Shown: piece after piece, positions 26,088 to 34,343 of the stretch
How positions within the stretch are numbered: position 1 is the first letter of the stretch
Layout: the number at the start of each line of letters is the position of its first letter
From: Enterococcus_K sp051713825
Lineage (GTDB): Bacteria > Bacillota > Bacilli > Lactobacillales > Enterococcaceae
Length of the DNA: 64,000 nucleotides
NCBI RefSeq assembly: GCF_051713825.1
Contig: NZ_JBIOQR010000001.1
Coordinates: 310,001-374,000, forward strand
Direction: 5' to 3'
Position numbers and translations under genes: made by a program
The notes under the pieces: generated by a model
What the model was told of the DNA's origin: nothing
Database searches by the model: none
The model's input: only the letters and a program-made list of their open reading frames with translations

Positions 26088-27104
26088 ATGAGAATTGCAG
26101 TAGATGCAATGGGTGGCGACAATGCCCCAAAAGCAATTGTTGAAGGCGTGATGTTAGCGCAACAGGATTTTCCTGACATTGAATTTATTTTATATGGAAA
26201 AGAAGCGGAAATAAAAAAATACGTAACAAACGAAAAAAATCTGACTATCGTACACACGGATGAGAAAATTGCTAGTGATGATGAGCCAGTTAAAGCGATT
26301 CGTCGCAAGAAAACAGCTTCTATGGTACTCGCAGCTCAAGCTGTAAAAAATGGCGAAGCGGATGCAATTTTTTCGGCAGGAAATACAGGCGCATTGTTAG
26401 CAGCTGGTTTATTCATCGTTGGTCGAATTAAAAATATCGAACGCCCAGGCTTGATGTCAACATTGCCTGTGATTGGGAACCCTGATGGTGGGTTTGATAT
26501 TTTAGACTTAGGAGCGAATGCAGATAATAAGCCTGAGCATTTGGTTCAATATGCGGTGTTAGGTTCATTTTATGCGCAAAAGGTTCGCAAGATTCAACAG
26601 CCAAAAGTTGGGCTTTTGAATAACGGGACGGAAGAGACAAAAGGGAGCGAATTAACGAAAAAGGCCTTTGAATTATTAAAAGAAGAAGAGAGTATCCATT
26701 TTATTGGGAATGTCGAAGCACGTGATTTGTTGAGCGGTGCGGCTGATGTTGTGGTGACAGACGGATTTACGGGGAATGCCGTATTAAAGTCAATTGAAGG
26801 CACGGCGATGAATATGATGAACTTGTTAAAATCTTCTATTCTAGCAGAAGGTGTTAAAGGTAAGTTGGGCGCCCTTTTATTGAAGGATGCGTTGCGTGGC
26901 ATGAAGCATGAGATGGATTATTCCAAACATGGAGGTGCAGTGTTGTTTGGCTTGAAGGCACCGGTTGTTAAAACACATGGATCAACAGGTCCTGAGGCTG
27001 TTCGTTATACCATTCGCCAAATTCATACCATGCTAGAAACCGATGTGGTTGGACAGCTAGTTGCCCACTTTGAAGAAGAGGTCGCAACTGAAGCAGTTGA
27101 GTAA
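26088..27104 (+). CDS. plsX: Phosphate acyltransferase PlsX
   Basis: Makes acyl-phosphate from acyl-ACP, the donor for PlsY in phosphatidic acid synthesis. The 338-residue product opens MRIAVDAMGGDNAPKAIVEG and has FSAGNTGALLAAGLFIVGRI near residues 95-115 and VTDGFTGNAVLKSIEG near 225-240, all typical. It lies between recG and acpP, the common Firmicutes order, and shares a pathway with fakA upstream. Confidence 0.97.
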   Translation: MRIAVDAMGGDNAPKAIVEGVMLAQQDFPDIEFILYGKEAEIKKYVTNEKNLTIVHTDEKIASDDEPVKAIRRKKTASMVLAAQAVKNGEADAIFSAGNTGALLAAGLFIVGRIKNIERPGLMSTLPVIGNPDGGFDILDLGANADNKPEHLVQYAVLGSFYAQKVRKIQQPKVGLLNNGTEETKGSELTKKAFELLKEEESIHFIGNVEARDLLSGAADVVVTDGFTGNAVLKSIEGTAMNMMNLLKSSILAEGVKGKLGALLLKDALRGMKHEMDYSKHGGAVLFGLKAPVVKTHGSTGPEAVRYTIRQIHTMLETDVVGQLVAHFEEEVATEAVE

Positions 27105-27160
27105 ATCATTGACTAACAAATAAGTAACTTTTTTAGAAATCAAAATGAAATTATTCTGTA

Positions 27161-27207
27161 ACAAATTTGAAAAAATACTGGACAAATTTGTTGATTCTGA
27201 GTAAAAT
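27161..27207 (+). promoter_or_regulatory. acpP promoter with two ACAAATTTG boxes
   Basis: TGGACA (27179-27184) and TAAAAT (27202-27207) are 17 bases apart. ACAAATTTG occurs twice, at 27161-27169 and 27182-27190, 21 bases (two helix turns) apart; the second overlaps the -35 element. CAAATTTG is itself a palindrome. This looks like a repressor-controlled promoter. FabT controls lipid genes in lactic acid bacteria, but I cannot confirm that these are its sites. Confidence 0.45.
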
Positions 27208-27263
27208 GTACTATGGCTTGGCTATTAACAAGGTGTTGTCAAAAGCAGTGGAGGTGAATGCAA

Positions 27264-27506
27264 TTGACTCGTGAAGAAGTTTTTGCTAAAGTAGCGAATA
27301 TTATCTCGAACCATTTTGATATGGATGCAGACAAAGTAAATGATCAACTAAGTATTAAAGATGATTTGAACGCTGATTCGATCAGCATTATGGAATTTGT
27401 TTTAGAGCTTGAAGATGAATTTGGGACTGAAATCTCAGATGAAGATGCTGAAAAAATTGAAACAGTTGGTGGAGCAGTAGAATATATCCTTTCTCATCAA
27501 GGATAA
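27264..27506 (+). CDS. acpP: Acyl carrier protein
   Basis: Carries growing acyl chains on 4'-phosphopantetheine during fatty acid synthesis. The acidic 80-residue product has its attachment Ser39 in LNADSISIMEF. I chose TTG 27264 (MTREEVFAK) because GGAGGTG at 27250-27256 is then seven bases away; the in-frame ATG at 27258 would be only one base from that site. It follows plsX, has its own promoter and is closed by a strong terminator. Confidence 0.93.
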   Translation: MTREEVFAKVANIISNHFDMDADKVNDQLSIKDDLNADSISIMEFVLELEDEFGTEISDEDAEKIETVGGAVEYILSHQG

Positions 27507-27508
27507 AA

Positions 27509-27553
27509 AACAACGATTTATTAGAGATATCTAATGAATCGTTGTTTTTTTTT
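27509..27553 (+). terminator. Intrinsic terminator after acpP
   Basis: AACAACGATT (27509-27518) pairs with AATCGTTGTT (27537-27546). The stem continues inside as ATTAGA/TCTAAT after one mismatch, and a run of nine T ends it. Confidence 0.9.
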
Positions 27554-27614
27554 ATCCTACGTTAAATTTAAATAGATTTTTCTGACAATTTGACGGTTTT
27601 AGAGGGATTTAACC

Positions 27615-27643
27615 TTGCATTCTTAAGGTGATTTCTATATAAT
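27615..27643 (+). promoter_or_regulatory. SigA promoter of the opp operon
   Basis: TTGCAT (27615-27620), 17 bases, then a perfect TATAAT (27638-27643). The transcript would begin near 27650, with a leader of about 125 bases before oppD. Confidence 0.75.
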
Positions 27644-27775
27644 TGTTAAGAAACTATTATATTATGTTAAGAGAAAGATTTGTAACTGTCAAAGAACGTA
27701 AAATGTTCACTCTTTTTCATATATATAAAACAAACTTCAATAGCAGTGAAGGGTAAAAAAGAGAGGGGTATTCGA

Positions 27776-28783
27776 TTGTCAAATGATAATCAATTATTAG
27801 ACGTACAAAACCTGCATACTAGCTTCCGAATTAAAGACGATTTTTACGACGCAGTAGACGACGTGTCTTTTGTCCTCGAGAAAAATGAAATTCTAGCTAT
27901 AGTAGGTGAGTCAGGCTGTGGGAAAAGTACACTAGCCACTACAATTATGGGCTTACATGATCCAAACAATACAAAAATTACTGGAGAAATCTTATACAAC
28001 GATTTGAATTTATCAAATTTGAATGAGACGTTGTACAATAAGATTCGAGGGAATGATATTGGAATGATTTTTCAGGATCCATTGTCTGCCTTAAATCCCT
28101 TAATGAGAATTGAAGACCAGATTAAAGAAGGCCTTTCTTATCATACAAAGATGACCGCTGACGAACGTCAAGCGCGTGCCTTAGAATTATTAGACCAAGT
28201 AGGAATTCCTAATCCTGCTCGTGTGGGTCGTCAATATCCCCATGAGCTATCAGGTGGGATGCGCCAACGGGTAATTATTGCGATTGCCATTGCTTGTAAG
28301 CCACCAATTATTATCGCCGATGAGCCAACAACTGCTTTGGACGTGACAATTCAAGCTCAGATTCTTGATTTATTAAAAGATTTGCAAAAAGAAACAGAAA
28401 CGGGAATTATCTTAATTACCCATGACTTGGGCGTCGTAGCTGAGATGGCTGACCGTGTGGCGGTAATGTACGCAGGTCAATTCGTTGAAGTAGCTTCTGT
28501 GGAAGAATTATTTTCTAACCCACAACATCCTTATACACGTTCATTATTAAACTCGATTCCTCAAGAAGACAATCATGATAGTGAGCTACACGTAATTGAA
28601 GGAGTGGTTCCTTCATTAAAGAATATGATTCGTACAGGGTGTCGTTTTGCTCCACGAATTCCTTGGATTCCAGAAAGCGATCATGAAGAAAATCCAAGCT
28701 TACATGAAGTAGCACCAGATCACTTGGTTCGTTGCACTTGTTATAAGCATTTTCATTTTAGAGACGAAGAAGGAGAAGTGTAA
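27776..28783 (+). CDS. oppD: Oligopeptide ABC transporter ATPase OppD
   Basis: One of two ATPases of an Opp importer, which brings peptides into the cell for nutrition and, in enterococci and relatives, for peptide-pheromone sensing. The 335-residue product has Walker A GESGCGKST at 44-52, signature LSGGMRQR, Walker B IIADEPT and the C-terminal oligopeptide-transport extension with cysteines (RCTCYKHF). I chose TTG 27776 behind GAGAGGGG; the frame is open 10 codons upstream to GTG 27746, which has no good site. oppF begins immediately after the stop. Confidence 0.95.
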   Translation: MSNDNQLLDVQNLHTSFRIKDDFYDAVDDVSFVLEKNEILAIVGESGCGKSTLATTIMGLHDPNNTKITGEILYNDLNLSNLNETLYNKIRGNDIGMIFQDPLSALNPLMRIEDQIKEGLSYHTKMTADERQARALELLDQVGIPNPARVGRQYPHELSGGMRQRVIIAIAIACKPPIIIADEPTTALDVTIQAQILDLLKDLQKETETGIILITHDLGVVAEMADRVAVMYAGQFVEVASVEELFSNPQHPYTRSLLNSIPQEDNHDSELHVIEGVVPSLKNMIRTGCRFAPRIPWIPESDHEENPSLHEVAPDHLVRCTCYKHFHFRDEEGEV

Positions 28784-29728
28784 ATGTCAGAACTCATTCA
28801 AATAAAAGACCTAAAAGTACACTATCCAATTCGTAGCGGTTTTTTGAATCGCGTAACAGATTATGTATTGGCCGTGGATGGTGTCGATTTTACGATTGAA
28901 AAAGGAAAAACTTACGGCCTAGTTGGTGAATCTGGTTCCGGAAAATCAACAACCGGAAAAGCGATTGTTGGTTTGGAAAAAGTGACTTCAGGAGAGATAC
29001 TTTATCAAGGTAAAGATATTACTAAACGTAGTAACAGAAAACAAATGGACTATAATAAGGACGTTCAAATGATTTTTCAGGATGCGATGTCTAGTTTAAA
29101 CCCTAAAAAACGTGTGATCGATATTATCGCTGAGCCGATTCGTAACTTTGAACGATTAAGCGATCAAGAAGAAAAGAAAAAAATCAAAGGCTTGTTAGAT
29201 ATTGTTGGAATGCCAGAAGATGCTTTATATAAGTATCCACATGAATTTTCAGGTGGTCAACGTCAACGTCTAGGAGTTGCCCGCGCAGTAGCAACAAGTC
29301 CTAAATTAATTGTGGCGGACGAACCGGTATCGGCACTTGATTTGTCTGTTCAAGCACAAGTCTTGAACTTCATGAAACGTATTCAAGAAGAGTATGGATT
29401 AAGTTATTTATTCATTTCTCATGACTTAGGGGTCGTGAAACATATGTGTGATAATATCGCTATTATGACAAAAGGTCGTTTTGTGGAGATTGGTTCTCGT
29501 ACAGATATTTATGATGATCCTCGTCATATTTATACGAAACGTTTATTATCCGCTATTCCAAGGATAGATGTCGAAAATCGTGACGCCCATAAACAAAACC
29601 GCCGTCGTGTAGAAGAAGAGTATGTTACTCATCAAAAAGACTATTACGACAATAACGGTCGTGTATACGACTTGAGAAAAATTACAGATACACATCAAGT
29701 CGCATTAAAAGATGGGGGTGCTCAATAA
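28784..29728 (+). CDS. oppF: Oligopeptide ABC transporter ATPase OppF
   Basis: The partner ATPase of OppD. The 314-residue product has Walker A GESGSGKST, signature FSGGQRQR and Walker B LIVADEPV. GAAGGAG inside the oppD end serves as its ribosome-binding site. The last base of its stop is the first base of the oppB ATG (TAATG), so translation is coupled. Confidence 0.95.
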   Translation: MSELIQIKDLKVHYPIRSGFLNRVTDYVLAVDGVDFTIEKGKTYGLVGESGSGKSTTGKAIVGLEKVTSGEILYQGKDITKRSNRKQMDYNKDVQMIFQDAMSSLNPKKRVIDIIAEPIRNFERLSDQEEKKKIKGLLDIVGMPEDALYKYPHEFSGGQRQRLGVARAVATSPKLIVADEPVSALDLSVQAQVLNFMKRIQEEYGLSYLFISHDLGVVKHMCDNIAIMTKGRFVEIGSRTDIYDDPRHIYTKRLLSAIPRIDVENRDAHKQNRRRVEEEYVTHQKDYYDNNGRVYDLRKITDTHQVALKDGGAQ

Positions 29729-30690
29729 TGTGGAAAACAATTTTACGACGGATAATGTTAATGATTCCCCAAATAATTATTCTTAGTGTTTTAATATTTT
29801 TATTAGCACAAGCAATGCCTGGAGACCCATTTACCGGACTAATTAACCCGAACCAAGATCCTAAAGTAATCGAAGCGATGAGAGAATCAGCTGGATTAAA
29901 TGATCCTTGGTACACACAATATTTTAGATGGATTGGTAATGCACTACAAGGAGACTTTGGACAGAGCTTTTTATACAAACGTCCAGTAGCTGATTTGATT
30001 GGCGAGCGTGTAGTAAACACACTGTATCTATCCATTTTAACGGTTATCTTCACTTATATCATTGCGATTCCACTAGGGATGTTAGCGGGACGTTACCAAA
30101 ACTCAATTCTTGATAAAGCTGTGGTTATCTACAACTTCTTCAGTTTTGCAGTGCCAACGTTTATCTTTGGCTTAATCACATTGTTCTTCTTCGGCTACCG
30201 ATTGGGCTGGTTCCCGACAAGTGGCTCTCAAACAATTGGTTTAACAGGCGGCTTTTTTGTTGAAGTACTAGATAAACTGAAATATATTATGTTACCAGCA
30301 TTGACGCAAGCCTTCTTAGCAACGGCTGTTACCATTCAATATTTACGAAGCGAAGTCATTGATTCAAAATCTTTGGACTTTGTTCGAACGGCTCGCTCAA
30401 AAGGGGTACCAACCTCAAAAGTGTTTAGTCGTCATATTTTCCGAAATGCTGCATTACCGATGGCTTCGCAAATGGGGTATGAAATTACTTCGTTAATTGC
30501 CGGTTCTGTAGTTATTGAAAAAATATTTGGCTATCCTGGAGTGGGGAAACTATTTATTGATAGTATTGCTCAACGAGATTATACAGTAATCACTTCGCTA
30601 GTTCTGATTTTAGGGATAGCGACTCTTGTCGGAACTTTACTTTCCGATATTATTATGAGTATCGTTGATCCACGAATTCGTATTCAGTAA
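29728..30690 (+). CDS. oppB: Oligopeptide ABC transporter permease OppB
   Basis: First of the two membrane subunits. The 320-residue product has six predicted spans, the first at residues 10-30, and the ABC-facing EAA-type loop near residue 215 (VRTARSKGVPTSKVF). It begins on the oppF stop. The order oppDFBCA differs from the oppABCDF order of many other bacteria but is common in lactic acid bacteria. Confidence 0.95.
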   Translation: MWKTILRRIMLMIPQIIILSVLIFLLAQAMPGDPFTGLINPNQDPKVIEAMRESAGLNDPWYTQYFRWIGNALQGDFGQSFLYKRPVADLIGERVVNTLYLSILTVIFTYIIAIPLGMLAGRYQNSILDKAVVIYNFFSFAVPTFIFGLITLFFFGYRLGWFPTSGSQTIGLTGGFFVEVLDKLKYIMLPALTQAFLATAVTIQYLRSEVIDSKSLDFVRTARSKGVPTSKVFSRHIFRNAALPMASQMGYEITSLIAGSVVIEKIFGYPGVGKLFIDSIAQRDYTVITSLVLILGIATLVGTLLSDIIMSIVDPRIRIQ

Positions 30691-30724
30691 ATGATGACTT
30701 CCAGAAAGGAGAATGGACACGCTA

Positions 30725-31642
30725 ATGAGTAAAGAAAAAAAGAATGTAGCAGCAACTGAGAGTATTCCACCGATGGGATTACGAATGATTGCTCGAGAAT
30801 TTTTAAAAGATAAAATTGCGATTCTATCTTTGATTATATTAGTGGTTTTATTACTTGCAATTTTTATCGGGACTATGTTCATTGATCAAGATAAAGTAAT
30901 GTTTGTAAGTATTTTTGATAAATATGCCACCCCTGGATCAATCTCTGCCCAAGGACACAAGTATCTTTTTGGAGCTGATGAGGGCGGAAGAGATGTTCTA
31001 GGACAACTGTTTATAGGTGCACGTAATTCCATATTGATTGGATTTTCAATTACTATTATTACTTCATTTATTGGAGTAGGTCTAGGAATTGTTTCTGGTT
31101 ATTATGGAGGGATAATTGATAATATTTTGATGCGTATCGTCGACTTCGTTATGATTTTACCAATCATGTTGATTATTATCGTATTCGTGTCAATTATTCC
31201 TAAATACAATGTTTGGTCATTTGTTGCGATTATGAGTGCTTTTTATTGGGTAGCAAAAGCACGATTATTTAGAAGTAAGACATTGTCAGAGGGGCGCCGT
31301 GATTACGTTAGTGCTTCAAAAACAATGGGGACTAGTGATTTTAAAATTATGTTCAGAGAATTAATGCCCAATTTGAGTTCGTTAATTATCACGAACTTAA
31401 CAATGAACTTTGCTGCGAATATCGGGATTGAAACAACCCTATCATTCTTAGGCTTTGGTTTGCCAACAAAGGTTCCTAGCTTAGGAACACTTATTGGCTA
31501 CGCTAGCAGTGGAGATGTTCTCGTGAACAAACAATGGATTTGGGTACCTGCATCAGTACTTATTTTGGTATTGATGTTGAGTATAAATTATGTTGGTCAA
31601 GCATTTAAGCGTTCAGCAGATGCTCGTCAACGTTTAGGATAA
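30725..31642 (+). CDS. oppC: Oligopeptide ABC transporter permease OppC
   Basis: Second membrane subunit, 305 residues, with the usual cytoplasmic N-terminal tail, six spans and the coupling loop near residue 200 (YVSASKTMGTSDFKIM). I chose ATG 30725; an in-frame ATG at 30713 is only one base from AAAGGAG, too close to be used well, while 30725 lies 13 bases away, slightly long. Either start gives the same transporter. Confidence 0.94.
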   Translation: MSKEKKNVAATESIPPMGLRMIAREFLKDKIAILSLIILVVLLLAIFIGTMFIDQDKVMFVSIFDKYATPGSISAQGHKYLFGADEGGRDVLGQLFIGARNSILIGFSITIITSFIGVGLGIVSGYYGGIIDNILMRIVDFVMILPIMLIIIVFVSIIPKYNVWSFVAIMSAFYWVAKARLFRSKTLSEGRRDYVSASKTMGTSDFKIMFRELMPNLSSLIITNLTMNFAANIGIETTLSFLGFGLPTKVPSLGTLIGYASSGDVLVNKQWIWVPASVLILVLMLSINYVGQAFKRSADARQRLG

Positions 31643-31657
31643 GAAGGAGGACAAAGG

Positions 31658-33463
31658 ATGAAGAAAAAGATTTTAGGACTAGTTACCTTAGCATCTGTGT
31701 TGACATTAGGATTGGCAGCATGTGGTGGAGGCAACAGTAACAGCAAAGGAACTGACTCTTCTGGTGGAGAAACAGCAGGTGGAGCAGATTCGACAGATGT
31801 AGCAAGCTTTCCAATTGCAACAACAAATAAAGATAAAGCAATCAAAGATGGTGAGTTAGATGTTGCGGTAGCAACAGATAGCCAGTTTAAAGGAATGTTC
31901 CAATGGGAATTCTATCAAGATGCTTATGACAATATGTTTATGCAACCTTCCCACGAAGCGTTATTTAGTTATGACGGAGACTTCAAAATCACTAACGATG
32001 GAGCGGCTACTTTAGACTTAGATAAAGATGCGAAAAAAGCGACTATCAAAGTTAAAGATGGCGTTAAATGGTCTGATGGTGAAGAGGTTACCGCTGATGA
32101 TGTAATCTTCCCTTATGAAATTATCGGACACAAAGATTACACAGGAATTCGTTATGATGAAACATTTGCTCGTATCGTAGGTATGGACGAATACCATGAA
32201 GGAAAAGCTGATTCTATCTCAGGAATCAAAAAAGTTGATGATAAAACAGTTGAAATTTCTTATAAAGATGTAAACCCAAGTATGTTACAAGCGGGTGGCG
32301 GCGTCTGGACGTATGCAGCACCTAAACATGTCTTAAAAGATATTGCCATCAAAGACATGGAATCTAGTGATGCCGTGCGTAAAAATCCAGTTACATTTGG
32401 ACCTTACTATATGAGTAATATTGTTCCAGGTGAATCTGTTGAGTACAGCCCAAATGAACATTATTGGAATGGCACACCACAATTGAAAAAAATTGTGATG
32501 ACTTCAGTACCAACAGCAAGTATTGTTGAATCATTAAAATCAAAACAATATGACATGGTTTATCAAATGCCTACTGATATTTATGAAACTTATAAAGATT
32601 TAGATGGTTATACAAACTTAGGTCGTGAGCAAACTTCTTACACTTACTTAGGTTTCAAACTAGGTAAATGGAACAAAGAAAAAGGTCATGTAGAGTACAA
32701 TCCAGAGTCTAAGATGGCGGATAAATCATTACGTCAAGCAATGGGTTATGCGATTGATAATAGTACAGTAGGGGAACGTTTCTATGCTGGTTTGCGTTCA
32801 AACGCAACGTCATTAATCCCACCTGTGTTTAAAACAACTCATGATTCAACGATTAAAGGTTATACTTTAGATATTGATAAAGCGAACAAATTATTAGATG
32901 ATGCTGGATACAAAGATGTAACTGATGATGGCATCCGTGAAGACAAAGATGGTAAAGAGCTGAAAATTAAATTTGCTTCTATGTCAGGTGGAGAAACAGC
33001 ACAACCATTAGCTGATTACTATGTACAACAATGGAAATCAATTGGTTTAGATGTTGAATACGCAACAGGTCGTTTGATTGAGTTTAACTCATTCTATGAC
33101 AAATTAGAAAATGATGATCCAGAAATTGATGTTTATCAAGGGGCATGGAATACGGGAACTGATCCAAACCCAGATGGATTATATAGTGCTACAGCTGCAT
33201 TTAACTACACTCGTTTTGAGTCAGAAGAAAATACTAAATTATTAGCAGATATTAGCTCAGATAAAGCGTTTGATGCTGATTTCCAAAAAGAAGCATTTGC
33301 TAAATGGCAAGAATATGCTGCTGACGAAGCGTTTGTTATTCCTACATTGTTCCGTAACGAAGTAATGCCGATTAGTGATCGTGTAACTAACTTCTCTTGG
33401 GACTATGCAGAATCAACAAACCCATGGTCAACTATCGGTGTAACAGCTGATTCTCGTAAATAA
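31658..33463 (+). CDS. oppA: Oligopeptide-binding lipoprotein OppA
   Basis: The surface receptor of the importer. The 601-residue product has a lipoprotein signal with lipobox LAAC (Cys22), then a Gly/Ser-rich linker (residues 24-45) and a large SBP_bac_5 domain; VKWSDGEEVTADDVIF near residue 140 is the family signature. AGAAGGAGG precedes the ATG. It is last in the operon and is followed by a strong terminator. It could also bind pheromone peptides; that cannot be told from sequence. Confidence 0.95.
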   Translation: MKKKILGLVTLASVLTLGLAACGGGNSNSKGTDSSGGETAGGADSTDVASFPIATTNKDKAIKDGELDVAVATDSQFKGMFQWEFYQDAYDNMFMQPSHEALFSYDGDFKITNDGAATLDLDKDAKKATIKVKDGVKWSDGEEVTADDVIFPYEIIGHKDYTGIRYDETFARIVGMDEYHEGKADSISGIKKVDDKTVEISYKDVNPSMLQAGGGVWTYAAPKHVLKDIAIKDMESSDAVRKNPVTFGPYYMSNIVPGESVEYSPNEHYWNGTPQLKKIVMTSVPTASIVESLKSKQYDMVYQMPTDIYETYKDLDGYTNLGREQTSYTYLGFKLGKWNKEKGHVEYNPESKMADKSLRQAMGYAIDNSTVGERFYAGLRSNATSLIPPVFKTTHDSTIKGYTLDIDKANKLLDDAGYKDVTDDGIREDKDGKELKIKFASMSGGETAQPLADYYVQQWKSIGLDVEYATGRLIEFNSFYDKLENDDPEIDVYQGAWNTGTDPNPDGLYSATAAFNYTRFESEENTKLLADISSDKAFDADFQKEAFAKWQEYAADEAFVIPTLFRNEVMPISDRVTNFSWDYAESTNPWSTIGVTADSRK

Positions 33464-33479
33464 TTTATTTGTTATGTAG

Positions 33480-33512
33480 ACTTGGTGAGCCTTCTAGGCT
33501 CGCCAAGTTTTT
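33480..33512 (+). terminator. Intrinsic terminator of the opp operon
   Basis: ACTTGGTGAGCCT (33480-33492) pairs with AGGCTCGCCAAGT (33496-33508) with one wobble around a TCT loop, followed by TTTTT. Confidence 0.92.
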
Positions 33513-33560
33513 GCATTTATTATAAGAATGTTTCCCTTGTGTATTCTTTTCGCAGAAGCA

Positions 33561-33589
33561 TTTCAAAAATTGGAAAAAACCAGTATAAT
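33561..33589 (+). promoter_or_regulatory. Probable promoter of rnc-smc
   Basis: TTTCAA (33561-33566), 17 bases, and a perfect TATAAT (33584-33589), giving a leader of about 33 bases before rnc. The -35 match is modest. Confidence 0.5.
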
Positions 33590-33628
33590 AGGGAAGTGTT
33601 GTAAATACAATTAAAGGAATGTTGAAGA

Positions 33629-34321
33629 ATGGATATACAGCTAGTTAAAGAGTTAAAGACACAATATGCAATTACTTTTCATGATGTCGATATATTGGAA
33701 CAAGCGTTTACCCATTCATCCTATGTGAATGAGCATCGGAATTTGAATTTATCTGATAATGAACGATTAGAGTTTTTAGGGGATGCGGTATTGGAGCTAT
33801 TGGTCTCCCAATATTTGTATCGGGAATATCCGGATCTTCCAGAAGGAAAACTAACCAAGATGCGTGCAGCGATTGTGCGTGAGGATAGCTTATCGATGTT
33901 TGCCAAAGCGTGTCATTTTGATCAGTACGTTCGTTTAGGCAAAGGGGAAGAAAACTCTGGTGGTAGAAGACGTCCGGCTTTGTTGTGCGATTTGTTTGAG
34001 GCTTTTTTAGGAGCTCTCTATTTAGATCAAGGAACAGAAGCGGTTCACGAGTTCATTAAGAAAGTCATTTTTCCGAAAGTGGCGGCTGGTGCTTTTTCAC
34101 ATGAGATGGATCATAAAACAAGGTTACAAGAGGTCTTACAAAAATCAGGTGATGTCTTGATTGATTATCGTTTGATTAAAGAGGAAGGACCGGCCCACGA
34201 ACGCATTTTTTGGACAGAGGTCTATGTGGATGGTCAACTGATTGGTAAGGGTCAAGGAAAATCAAAAAAATTAGCTGAGCAAAATGCCGCAGAGAATGCG
34301 TTGAAAGATTTGCAAGGATAA
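33629..34321 (+). CDS. rnc: Ribonuclease III
   Basis: Double-strand-specific endoribonuclease that processes rRNA precursors and structured mRNAs. The 230-residue product has the catalytic signature NERLEFLGDAV at residues 44-54, a second acidic cluster (CDLFEAFLGALYLD near 115-128) and a C-terminal dsRNA-binding domain (residues 155-228, ending KLAEQNAAENALKDL). It is followed by smc and, one gene further on, ftsY, a long-known conserved cluster in Gram-positive bacteria. Confidence 0.97.
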   Translation: MDIQLVKELKTQYAITFHDVDILEQAFTHSSYVNEHRNLNLSDNERLEFLGDAVLELLVSQYLYREYPDLPEGKLTKMRAAIVREDSLSMFAKACHFDQYVRLGKGEENSGGRRRPALLCDLFEAFLGALYLDQGTEAVHEFIKKVIFPKVAAGAFSHEMDHKTRLQEVLQKSGDVLIDYRLIKEEGPAHERIFWTEVYVDGQLIGKGQGKSKKLAEQNAAENALKDLQG

Positions 34322-34343
34322 GTGAAGGGAGCAGGAGTCTTTC

